Assembly (NCBI GenBank): GCA_963681505.1
Contig: OY811976.1
Span: forward strand, 1,650,416 to 1,714,415
DNA from: Eunapius fragilis
Lineage: Eukaryota > Porifera > Demospongiae > Spongillida > Spongillidae
Length of the DNA: 64,000 bases
Reading direction: 5' to 3'
This document shows, piece after piece, positions 1 through 21,957 of this stretch; the first letter of the stretch is position 1, and each line of letters starts with the position of its first letter. Below the pieces are notes generated by a model. It did no database searches. It was not told where the DNA came from and saw only the letters and a program-made list of their open reading frames with translations. A program made the position numbers and the translations under genes.

Positions 1-280
1 GAGGTTAATGGACCGCAGAGCAAGCAATGCATTGCATCCCGCATGCGCGTTATTATCACCACGTGACAGCCTGTATGTGCGGTGCTGGTGGCGGTTTTCT
101 GTTGCTGGATTGATCCGTGAGATGATGGACATTCATCCCGAGCTGGCCGATACCGAGGAAGCAGGGGGCATGGAGGAAAGGATGGCTCGCCTTGAACGCT
201 TGGTGACGAATTTGAGCGCTGAGATTGGAAAGTTGGCGCGCTCGACTCCATCTAGACCCCACCCACGTCTGGGGCCCCAG

Positions 281-387
281 GTAGGCAGGAGTACATGCGT
301 GTACGGTGGGGGCATACGGAGCGCCTTGCGCGTGTATTTTTGTTTTTTTCTGGTGGGCCTTGTTAATTGTCGTTTTCTCTTGCGAAG
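281..387 (+). other. Probable spliceosomal intron inside the DIRS gag
   Basis: CCCCAG|GTAGGC at 280/281 and TTTTCTCTTGCGAAG at 387 give a 107 bp GT-AG intron. Splicing joins LGPQ to ARSAAFEIGG in phase 0 and fuses two otherwise separate open frames of gag. Inference from frame continuity and splice consensus; no transcript is available. Confidence 0.5.
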
Positions 388-481
388 GCTAGGAGTGCGG
401 CCTTCGAGATTGGCGGAAGAGCCGAGCAGGGTGGGCCGTCTATTGCGGGGGGGCCACGGGTGTCTGGCTCCGAGTATCACG

Positions 482-693
482 TGTCACCGTCAGCCCAGAT
501 GGTCGGGGGCTCTCAGCTCCGCCAATCTGCGGCCCCTCACGTCGAGGGCTCTCAGCTTCACCAATCGACGGCTCCTCAGGTCGGGGGCTCTCGGCTCCAC
601 CTGCACTCGTCGGCACAGATGGTCGGGGGCTCTCAGCTCTACCAATCTGCAGTCCCTCAGGCTCGGTTGGTCGGGGGCTCTGAACCCCACCAT
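482..693 (+). repeat. Imperfect in-frame repeats in DIRS gag
   Basis: Four diverged copies of a block encoding roughly Q(M/V)VGGSQLxQS, separated by alternating short linkers. They sit in the low-complexity N-terminal half of gag. Confidence 0.6.
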
Positions 694-830
694 GTCGCAA
701 CTCCCGTGGATTCGCTTACCGATACGTTGGCGGCGATAGTTTCGCAGCAATCGGGGGCTGCCGTGGGTGTTTTCATAGGGGACGGCGTTCAGCCAATCCC
801 ATCAAAGGTTGCTGAACGCATTTGGTCGTG

Positions 831-3448
831 CAGTGGCGTAGGAAGGGAATAAAAAGTGCAGCGGCCAAAGTTAAATGGCGGAGTCCCCCGGGGAGGGTGC
901 GGGAGGGGGGCGCCCCTCCCGCCCAGCCAGGGGGTATGGGGGAGCGCCATAAGCTCCCCCATGGGGGTCTGGGGAGGAGCCCCAGAAGCCAACGCTTTTT
1001 GCGTAGAAAACACCCCCCAAAACGCAAAAACTGCACTTGTTTTTAAGTGAAAACATTATTCCAAAAAAAAAAATCCGTGTCCAATGAACAATAGCAAGCA
1101 TGCATGGAACAGAGCAATGTACCAGCAATTATCACGCTAAATGTCTGTTGGCAAAAAGTTTCCAAAAAAGGCTTCACTATGGCTACAACCTTTTGAAAAT
1201 TCATTGCCGATTTCAATATAACAGATCCGTCTGTTAGGTGTTTGTGAACATGTAGAACCATGATATGATTCAGCCTCTCTTGGGACATGGTTGCTCTCAG
1301 GTAGGACTTTATTCAATGCAAAGCACTAAACGGACGCTCACTGACTGCATTCGTAGCAGGCATAACTAATATCAAGGAAGCTAAAACACATACTTAAGAT
1401 AGAACTAGCCTCTGTGGTGGAGACAGTCCTTGTAAGTACTTGATGACAGTATGTAGCTCGTGAGTAGGCTCACATGAAATGTTGCTCGAGAGAATCGATA
1501 GCTGCATTTTTAGTTGTTCCTTGTTAACGTCATCCTTGTAGAAGTCTGCAACAATATTCATCAAATTTGCAGCTTTCACTAAGAGAGCTTCAAGATTTGT
1601 GTACTTTCTGTATCCAGGTTGATCAAATTGCTGTAGGATTCCTTGTATTAGCAAATCAAGTGCTTCAAAATATGTACATCTATACAAATCTTCTGCAGAC
1701 TGTGGAGCATAGCCATCATCTACATGTACATTATCATCATAACTTCTTGATTGCTTTTGTCTCCTAGGAAGGGTAGGCTCATTAATTTCAAGATGTTTTG
1801 CTTTCTGGCTAACAGATAGCCAAAACAGTTTTAATTCATTCTCAATTCGTATTGCCTGCAATGTCTTGACAGTCATATTAGCTATCTTCTGCCCCTCTGC
1901 AGCTGACATGCTGGATGCCTGGAGAGTCCTGCTTAGATTGTCACTATGGTTGAGCAAAAGTTCTCCAAGTGAGACTCCAAAGAAGAAATCAAATGTTGTC
2001 ATGCATGCTGGTATTCCTTGAATTCTGCTTCTCATCTCTGTGTCTCTTACACAATCTATTGACTCCTCCCATAGTGATTGCAGCACTTCATAATTGGCTA
2101 GAATGCTATGCAGTGCCTCAGCTCTGACCGTCCACCTTGTAGGACAAAGCACGCGTATACCGGGGCTATCATCTGGCATCTGTTGTTTTAGCTTTTGCAA
2201 CATTGCATCCCGATGAGGTGACCTTTTCGCACGTTTTATAAGTTCATAAGATGAATCTAAAGCGTCTCTCATGATCTTGCACTTTTTGACAGCATCAGAA
2301 CATGCTAGATTAAGAGCATGCCCATAGCAATGGGTATATAGAGCTCTAGGCTCTTCTTTCTGGAGCTCTACGGCTACACCACCCTTTGACCCAGACATGG
2401 ATGAGCATCCATCATAGCATTGCCCTCTGAGTTATGTTGTAGGTATGTCAAACCTCTGCAGAATGTCGTGAATGATTTGTACCAACATTGAGGACTGAAT
2501 AGTTTCAGTTACATGTACATAGAGCCCTACAAATTCCTCATGGGATTCTAGGTTACTATCCACCCAGCAAAAGCAAACCACCACTTGTTCCTTGTTTGAA
2601 ACATCTGTGCTTCATCAACCATAATAGTCAGAAATGAAGCTGTCTTCAGTGATTCAACAACTTGACGGAGAATATGGTGAGCCATTACTTTCAATATTTC
2701 ATTCTGCATTTCTGGAGAAGTGTACTTGTCAGTTTTTTTCTTGATCCAAGAATCAATATTGTGGTCATCCTCACTTCTTAACTTTAAAAGCTGCGTAAAG
2801 TTGGAGTCACATTCCTGATCTCCATGACCTCTTAAAGGTAGGCCTTGACGTGCTAAAAATCGGACATTTGCGACTATTTTCAAAAAACACTTTCGACGAT
2901 CGAATCTTACTTTTTGCGTTTGGGATGACAAGGCTTCCGCTATATTGGGTGTAGAGGATGGCAATGCTAGCATTTTTAACACAGATTCCGTGTGGCACTT
3001 GCTAGATTCGTGTTGTGCAAACTTTCTTGTTGCATCTTTCCAATTTGAAAAACCAGTTGCAATTGAGAGAAACGCTAAATCCATATTAAGTGACCATTAG
3101 TTTGTTGTGAGATCTTGCCTGCGCGCATGTAATACACAAAACAGCATCGCTACTTTCCAGATAGTGCAGCCAAGGCCACTTGTCGAACCATGATGGTTGA
3201 AAACTACGTTGCGCGGGTACCTTATTACCGAAGCTTCTTTTCGGAAAGGGATACAATCTTGGTTGGTGCGCTTGTTCAGGAAAGCTAGCTGAAGTCGCCA
3301 TAATGACACTTGCAACAGCATGTAATTCACTAGCAGCAGCTGCTCAGCTGATTTGAATTACATCAATACCCCGTATCATGAAAATTATAAGTTAACCTAT
3401 ATTTTAATTTATTTTTCTCATATGAAAAGTGCAGCTCCTACGCCACTG
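831..3448 (-). mobile_element. hAT-superfamily DNA transposon inserted in DIRS gag
   Basis: The ends are inverted repeats CAGTGGCGTAGGA (831-843) and its complement TCCTACGCCACTG (3436-3448), a standard hAT terminus. A GC-rich stretch (about 880-1010, runs of C and G that can pair) lies next to the left end. The element carries a broken transposase on the minus strand. It splits the DIRS gag between ERIW and WEFIEM. The 8 bp flanks (TGGTCGTG and CCATGGGA) do not match, so the expected hAT target duplication has decayed or one boundary was rearranged. Confidence 0.88.
1190..3301 (-). pseudogene. hAT transposase (ZMYM/TTF-zinc-finger type), disrupted
   Basis: The frame starts at 3301 (MATSASFPEQ) with a TTF/ZMYM-like zinc-finger region (FQPSWFDKWPWLHYLES, DAVLCITC). 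It continues in another frame from 3084 (GFSNWKDATRKFAQHESSKCH, ARQGLPLRGHGDQ), then 2398-1394 (RALYTHCYGHALNLACSDAV, VLCPTRWTVRAEAL), and ends with a hAT C-terminal tail near 1286-1230 (SQERLNHIMVLHVHKHLTD). Breaks: a frameshift near 3085, a frameshift near 2568 (WVDSNLESHEEF resumes in the next frame), a stop before LRGQCYDG near 2430, and another interruption between 1394 and 1288. The order matches the DUF4371 plus hAT dimerisation layout. Not functional as it stands. Confidence 0.85.
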
Positions 3449-3854
3449 CCATGGGAGTTTATTGAGATGCATATGGTGGATCTTCTCCCGGAGCAGTGGG
3501 CTGTTAAAAAGGAGGAGGAGGCGGGAACTCTACTCATGCCGAACAGAAGGAAGAAGCAGATCACAAACATCAACCTGTGGCTCCAGTGCTTCACCGCCTA
3601 CGTGAGCGTCATGTCTAGGATTTTTTCCGCCGATGTGGTCGAACTACTAGCCTAAATGTCTCAAATCCATAAGGCCAACCAGGAATTCGTGGGTACGGCA
3701 TACGACACGACATTCAGGAAGCAAGCTGCAGCGTCGGGCAATCGGAGGTGGTCGGCCGTTAATGCGTGCCTTTACTCCCTTTGTTTCACGGGCAAGGCAA
3801 CGCCGGGGAAATACTGTGACTTGTGCTTCTCCACTGCTCATGTTGTGCGCGAAT

Positions 3855-4193
3855 GGGCTATTCCATTAAATAATTGTACACCCCTACTGATGACAAAAAA
3901 TGTTGTCCAGAGGGGGTCTAATGGTAATGTCCTAGGGGGATGTTCTACTGCAGTGAGATGTGTCCAGAGGGGGTCCAATGGTAATGTCCTAGAGGGGTGT
4001 CCTACATCAGGATGTGTCCTGAGGGGGTGTCCTACATCATGATGTGTACAGAGGGAGTTCAATGGTAATGTTGTGTCCAGAGGGGTCCAAAATAAATGTC
4101 CTGGGGGGGTATGGTGTAGAGGCTTTATGTCCTGGGGGGATACCTTGATATGCGTCATCAGTAGGGGTGTACAATTATTTTATGGAATAGCCC
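3855..4193. mobile_element. 339 bp miniature inverted-repeat element with 40 bp TIRs
   Basis: The arms 3855-3894 and 4154-4193 are inverted copies with one mismatch, starting GGGCTATTCC. A 3 bp direct repeat AAT flanks the element. Removing the element plus one AAT restores the DIRS gag frame (VVRECSLAADDVDV). The interior holds diverged direct repeats around TCCAGAGGGGGTC and ATGGTAATGTCC. Non-autonomous; superfamily not assigned (a 3 bp target duplication is seen in PIF/Harbinger and CACTA groups, but AAT is not the usual Harbinger TWA). Confidence 0.85.
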
Positions 4194-5345
4194 AATGTTC
4201 ATTGGCGGCCGATGACGTGGACGTCGCGTACGGCTGGAGGATGGTTAAATCGGTAGTAGCATCCTGTCTGTCGGTCAGGAGTCAAGGTCTGGCAGCCATT
4301 TGGCCATTACTGATCAGCATGATCCGCAGGCCTTGCGGGAAGTCTGCCGTAATTTCAATGCCGGGAGGTGTTTTTACTCGAAGTGTACGTTCGAGGCGTC
4401 ACGTTTGTTCGTCATAACTCATGTGAAGGCACAGATCCTGCGGTCTCATGCCCTAGATCTACCAGGCCCTATCTGACAAGCGGGATCGACTCCACCATTA
4501 GGGTCCGATGACAATGTTGTCGTGTGTATCTGTGGCTGTTGTTTTGATTATGCGGTGTTAATTAGGGTGTCATGGCCTCGTGGGGTGGTGTAAGTCTTCC
4601 TCTGGCACGCGCAGGCATAGATATTATCTATGGCGCAGGTGGGCATTCGGCCACTCTGATAGTTTACGGCCGGTATACATCGGATCTCTTGGCGTTGGCC
4701 AAATGCCGGACGGCTAACCCCTGGAGGCCACCTGAGTTTCTAAGCCAAGTTAGAACGCCTCTACGGCGAGAGAGGTGGGGGTCACTTTGGCCCCACACCC
4801 GGACCGAGATTTTGTAGAGTTCATCCTGGATGGCTTGCATTCGGGTTCTCGTGTGGGGTTCGACTATCGGACTGTCGAGTGTGCCAAAGAGAGAGGAAAC
4901 ATGACTTCGGTATGCGAGGATAGAGATGTGATATCTGCCTATCTGAACGAGGAGTGCCTCCTGGGTCGTGTTATGGGTCCCTTGGATCCTTGCGCGTTTC
5001 CGTCGATTCACTGTAGTCCGATTGGTTTGGTTCCCAAGGGTTCTACGGGGAAATGGCGGTTGATTGTTGATTTGTCCTCTCCTCACGACAGAAGTGTAAC
5101 CGCTCTGGCTCCAAAAACCCATTGCTCTCTACTAGTTCTGTAAAGGAGGGGGATTCCCCCTCCCCCACCCTCCCCTTTTAATTTCATTTCATGGAGTGTT
5201 GGTTACTAGTAAAAAGAAAGTGAGGATGGTGAGGGAGGGGACCCCTCCCTCGTACAAAAAATAGTGCACTAAATAATTACATTATTTTTTTTTTTTTAAT
5301 AACAAAAATAAATATATAAATAAACAACACAATACAGGTAATCAG

Positions 5346-5801
5346 TTACACAAATGTGGGAACCTTGGCTTCGGAAACAGCCAAGTCAATGGCACTGTGT
5401 GTGAATGGTCGTCCTTGTGAAGATCTGGCACCTCTAAGGCACATAATGGCAGAGCGCAAGAGGGAAAAACTAATGCAGCATCTTATCCATGCAATTGTAG
5501 CGCCATATGTTTGTTCTCTCTTTGTAGATAGAAGGGTGGCAATTCTCTTATATGTAACTGAAGCACACTTTCCCATTCCTCCTGATGTGCTAAATACTAG
5601 AGGAGTGAATGAGCCATGTTCAACTTCCCTTATACGTTGGTCATAAGACCTCTGCTTTTGACGTTCATGAAGGCGGTAAGCTGATGGTAGCTGCATGTTT
5701 CGGTAAGAGGGAGCATTTGGATGGAAAACACGTACATCAAAAAAAAACGCGTTGGTGACGATCACCCCAAAAACCTTGTGCGCTGATGTCAAGACGAGCA
5801 C
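5346..5801 (-). pseudogene. C-terminal restriction-like endonuclease fragment of a LINE-type RT protein
   Basis: The 151-residue open frame reads DVRVFHPNAPSYRN, then REVEHGSFTPLVFSTSGGMG, then ISFSLLRSAIMCLRGARSS. The same motif order (DVSITSP, then LVVETFGAWGRTAG, then RLSLTLVRANALAF) occurs at the C-terminus of the LINE at 61576-64000, so both are the same domain from different lineages. Upstream RT sequence is missing. Interpreted as a captured fragment. Confidence 0.6.
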
Positions 5802-5933
5802 CGTCTTCAGAATTCGAAGTTTGATGTGACATCAGCTCTCCAGTTAGAGCTTGCATTGGTGGTTCTACACACACATTGGGACATACCTCAGTCAGCAGAT
5901 TAGCTGTAAAATCCCTCAGATCATTGTTTATTA

Positions 5934-6159
5934 CAACGTAGCGGCATCACGACGGTCTACTAGCTAACAATGATGGAAAAAAGCTAAGCAGAAACATAAA
6001 CAGCGATACGGGACACAGGGAACTTTTAAACATGTATTTATGCGGAGTCAAATCTTTGTCTCCGCATAAATACAAAGTTCCCTGTGTCCCGTATCGCTGT
6101 TTATGTTTCTGCTTAGCTTTCATTGTTAGCTAGTAGACCGTCGTGATGCCGCGACGTTG
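5934..6159. repeat. Nested fold-back (hairpin) of about 226 bp
   Basis: The left arm 5934-6046 and right arm 6061-6159 are inverted copies with few mismatches, around a short spacer. They share GGCATCACGACGGTCTAC and CTAAGCAGAAACATAAACAG. It lies within the 5193-6255 element, probably a miniature element inside another. Confidence 0.8.
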
Positions 6160-6383
6160 CGTTTACTTAATTATTTAGTGCACTATTTCTTGTACGAGGG
6201 AGGGGTCCCCTCCCTCACCATCCTCACTTTCTTTTTACTAAGTAACCAACACTCCGCGGGAACAGGTAATGTAGCCATCGTAGTAAAAAAAAAAAAAAGG
6301 CGGTCCCAATGACAGCTGGTTTTCACTTCACATTTAATATCTAAAAAAAATTTCAACATTTCTTGAATTCAATTAATTAAAGT

Positions 6384-6409
6384 GGGGGGGGGGGGGGGGG
6401 GAGGGGGGT
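6384..6409. repeat. Poly-G run
   Basis: Eighteen consecutive G, then A and six more G, just before the DIRS RT fragment resumes. Confidence 0.95.
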
Positions 6410-6588
6410 GTGGGAAACTGCATAAGTGCCGTTGCGGGCCTAACCCGGATCGTTGCTCTCGAAGATTGATGTGTACAGCCCATGTCGGACGGTCCCAGTT
6501 CACCCTGAGGACAGGTGGCTATTGGGAATGTTATGGGAAGGGCAGTTGTTCGTGGACAGGGTTCTATCATTCGGTCTTAGGTCAGCTC

Positions 6589-6702
6589 TAGTCTCGTACC
6601 CAGACCCAGATTCCCAACAGCTGCGGGTGGATTACACTTTCCACGTAGCGGTGATGTAATCCACCCGCAGCTGTTGGGAATCTGGGTCTGGGTACGAGAC
6701 TA
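6589..6702. mobile_element. 114 bp fold-back miniature element with 9 bp target duplication
   Basis: A near-perfect inverted repeat: starts TAGTCTCGTACCCAGACCC and ends with its complement, with a short loop near CACTTTCCACGTAGC. It is flanked by the 9 bp direct repeat GGTCAGCTC (6580-6588 and 6703-6711). Excision restores the DIRS RT motif FGLRSAPKLF. A 9 bp duplication fits Mutator-like or Merlin-like elements. Related copies lie at 36017-36117 and, partially, about 38970-39024. Confidence 0.85.
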
Positions 6703-6740
6703 GGTCAGCTCCCAAGTTGTTTACGGCTGTCGCTCAAGTT

Positions 6741-7973
6741 TCAGATATACACGTAAACAGCAAACTCTACTCTATCCACTGGTACTTCAATCGTTACAAT
6801 TTTACGGTAGTTATTGGCAGGAACGCCCCCGGCTTTAAGCATTGTTGTTACAAAGGGTCAAAATTTCAAACGGATGCAGTTCGACATACTGGCCTGGGGA
6901 CTGGATAATATACTTATAAACATACTCAGGTGTGTTAAGACTGACTACACTTAAAATTATTAAATGGCTGCCAAAGGAAGCGTTTATTCATAAATATTCA
7001 TACACAGACGTTAATAATGTTCAATACATTTTCGATTGATAACGCGTAATTAATATATAATGTTGTTTCTATGACAACGGTTGCGCACGGTGAAATAATT
7101 GACTTAATGTTAGAATTGAAAACCCGGGTGATTAAAGAATAGTTTTTCGCATGTTTCTGCAGTTCTTCTACTTCTGGGATACCCATATTTAATCATTATA
7201 CTAGGCTTTTTGATCATTATTTCGAAACGCTTCGAGCGCTTGCAGACAAACATTAAAACTGCGAAAAATTAAGCACAAAATTCATCATTTTCGTTGTGCA
7301 ACTTATGCAAATGATGTTATATTTTGTTGTGCCCACCCACAATAGTTAGACCAGTATCAAATAAACAATATATAACTGTTTTTGTCCACAAACAGCAATA
7401 TTAAATCACCCGGGTTTTGCGAAAACGTAAAGAAACGCCCCCATATTTCGGAGCGCGATGCATTAAACTATAAAGGTTGCTATGACAACTATCAATTGAA
7501 TTAATTTGCGGGATCCTTGAACAAAGATTTGGTATAAAGAGAATAGCTTCAAGAAGTATCCAAACTGAAAAGCGGCATGTTGTAATGTTTGAATTCGCCG
7601 AAAATTCTAACTCCAAATACAGTGTAGCCAGTCTTAATATACCTGAGTACATATAGTAGTTTAATAACTGGCGGAAAAAGGAACTAAATTTGAGAGTCTT
7701 GCATAATTTTGAGTGACCTGATGTGATTGTATTACCCAAAGACGTGTTTCTTCATGTGCATTGGTAAGCTAGGGCGCTTAACTGATCGACTTTTTACTGT
7801 CGCGCGCACATGCGTAGGCCTTCTTCTTTATAATTATATATGGGATTCGCGTCATAGCGTACTCGGGCTGTAGCCTATACTAGCTTTAACCTTATATATA
7901 GTACCGCTTTCACTCATTGCTTGGATATCTTCTTCTGATTACGTAAGGCATTGTTAGAAAAACAACATCACTA
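6741..7973. other. No gene recognised
   Basis: AT-rich sequence with short, unconvincing open frames. A 16-17 bp inverted repeat containing AAAACCCGGGTGATT occurs near 7120 and 7403. Nothing else assigned. Confidence 0.5.
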
Positions 7974-8181
7974 CAGTAGCGGCTCGCATGTCCGCACTTT
8001 TAACACCTCGCACATCCGCACAAATAATGATATTCAAAAGACAATTGAACAAACTTTTAGCTTTCGTGTGCAGTGAATATCGTTATATAGAGATCGATAG
8101 GGTTTGCTATGAAAGCTAAAAGTTTGTTCAATTGTGCGGATGTGCGAGGTGTTAAAAGTGCGGATATGCGAGCCGCTACTG
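7974..8181. mobile_element. 208 bp fold-back element flanked by TA
   Basis: Arms start CAGTAGCGGCTCGCATGTCC and end with the near-perfect complement. Each side is flanked by TA (7972-7973, 8182-8183), the target duplication of Tc1/mariner elements. No coding capacity. Confidence 0.8.
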
Positions 8182-8376
8182 TAGCTAAGTGTATCGATTA
8201 AGAAGCCACCAGATCAGTATACATACGTTTCTCCCTGTCCTAAAACTGGCAAATCCGCATTCATGCAGTGATTGTTTTCACTATGTGGGCATTAAAAAGA
8301 GAACAATATAAATGAGCAGTAGAATTTAGGCACACTTGTCATAACATTCATGACTGAAACCCTTTCAGCACTGTTA

Positions 8377-16803
<8,427 letters not shown>

Positions 16804-16956
16804 GAGTAATGGTGGTGTGTTTCTTTTTTTTTTTTTCGAGTGCGTAAAGACGTAGTTCCCAGACCGCTCTATTATGTTCAGGGTAATTAATATCGATGTA
16901 CATGAATTGAATCGGTAGTATCTATTGAATTGTGTACATTGCTACTGATGCAAAAC

Positions 16957-16962
16957 TTTATT
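16957..16962 (-). promoter_or_regulatory. Polyadenylation signal AATAAA for the minus-strand ankyrin gene
   Basis: TTTATT on the plus strand, 280 bp downstream of the stop at 17242 and about 155 bp before the GMPPA start codon at 16803. The two minus-strand genes are therefore packed head to tail. Confidence 0.5.
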
Positions 16963-17241
16963 CTGTGTGGTGTAGTGTGCACCTAATAGTATAAATGTAT
17001 ACATGTATGGTGTACAGGTATAATTGATACATGTGTGGTTTTATGCCTATGACAATTGGGACACTTAGTGCAGACTGACTTAGTGGATGAAAATCTTTCA
17101 CTACAAAAGACATATTCTTATAGTTCAAGTGAACAGGTTGCACACACAGTGGTTTGCTAACAACAGTGGTACAGTACTGTGTCCATAGCAGTCTGCCAAC
17201 ACGCTGTGCTTTTGACCTAGCTCTCGCACGTGGGGGTTTAC

Positions 17242-21300
<4,059 letters not shown>

Positions 21301-21480
21301 CTTCCCTCGTGCCCAGAGGCGTATCTTAGGTGACGATTGTTATAACACTTATAAGTGATGTCATGCAATTAAATGTTCGGGCTCATGGGTAATGGATTTA
21401 AATCAATACGTGCATCTGGTTGCGAAGTCGCTTAGGGCTGCACATGTGAAAACTGCGTACATTTGACGTTGTTGAGTGGT
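21301..21480. promoter_or_regulatory. Candidate bidirectional promoter between two ankyrin genes
   Basis: Only about 180 bp separate the minus-strand start codon (21300) from the first plausible plus-strand exon (21481-21562, ending in CAAT|GTAAGT). No clear TATA box. Inferred from gene orientation. Confidence 0.4.
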
Positions 21481-21957
21481 GTGCGAAAAGCTGCAACATT
21501 TTTCGAACTGCTTTTCTGAACTTCGCCGACTGAGTAAGGCCTATTTGTTCAATGTAAGTCACTTACCTGTTGTGTTGGTTCGGCAAAGTGTATTGGTACG
21601 TGCGTCAGGGCAGGAAGGCGGTGTGGTACAAAGAAGCCGGGTGCTTGCCACATGCGGAGTGCCCCCTGCCGAAATGTCTCTACCTCATCCTATCTTAGTC
21701 TCCCCTGCCCCATCCTATCTTAGTCACACAGAGAGGCGCGCAAATATCTTCTCTCTGTATAACCCCTCCCACCATCACATAGATTATAGAATTCTGTAAT
21801 TTATGCTTCCACCATCACCCCTCCCACCTCTAACGCTCCCACCCCCTAACCTGACCGCTAACCCATTCCACCTCTAACCCCCCCCACCTCTAACCTTTCC
21901 CACCCTCACCCCTTCCACCACTACCCTAGTACCAAAGCTGTTTATTCCTCTATACAG

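Larger units (their letters stand above)
5193..6255. mobile_element. Long-TIR element of about 1.06 kb carrying a LINE endonuclease fragment
   Basis: The arms 5193-5278 and 6168-6255 are nearly identical inverted repeats of about 87 bp, starting GGAGTGTTGGTTAC and ending AAATAATTA. They contain a GC palindrome (GAGGGAGGGGACCCCTCCCTC). The interior holds a minus-strand coding fragment (5346-5801) and a nested fold-back structure (5934-6159). The element sits inside the DIRS reverse transcriptase. No transposase is visible, so it is non-autonomous or composite. Confidence 0.75.
122..6740 (+). mobile_element. Decayed DIRS-type retroelement (gag and partial reverse transcriptase), multiply interrupted
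   Basis: Surviving coding blocks in order: gag N-terminus 122-280 with a short heptad-like region (MEERMARLERLVTNLSAEIG), gag 388-830 with imperfect repeats rich in VGGSQL, gag 3449-3854 (WEFIEMHMVDLLPEQW, then RRWSAVNACLYSL and a CDLC pair), gag 4194 to about 4430 (VCRNFNAGRCFYSKC, typical of DIRS gag), RT start 4775-5140 (HPDRDFVEFILDGLHSGSR, GKWRLIVDLSSP), RT 6450-6588 (VPVHPEDRWLLGMLWEG, DRVLSFGLRSA) and 6703-6740 (SAPKLFTAVA). The WRLIVDLSSP and FGLRSAPKLF motifs are characteristic of DIRS1-group RT. There is an in-frame stop at about 3653 and a frameshift near 4300. RNase H, tyrosine recombinase and terminal repeats are not visible, so the element is truncated after 6740. Dead copy; class call fairly firm, exact family unknown. 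Confidence 0.78.

Noticed and set aside
831-3448. Perfect 8 bp target duplication for the hAT element
   Set aside because: The flanking octamers do not match, so I do not claim one.
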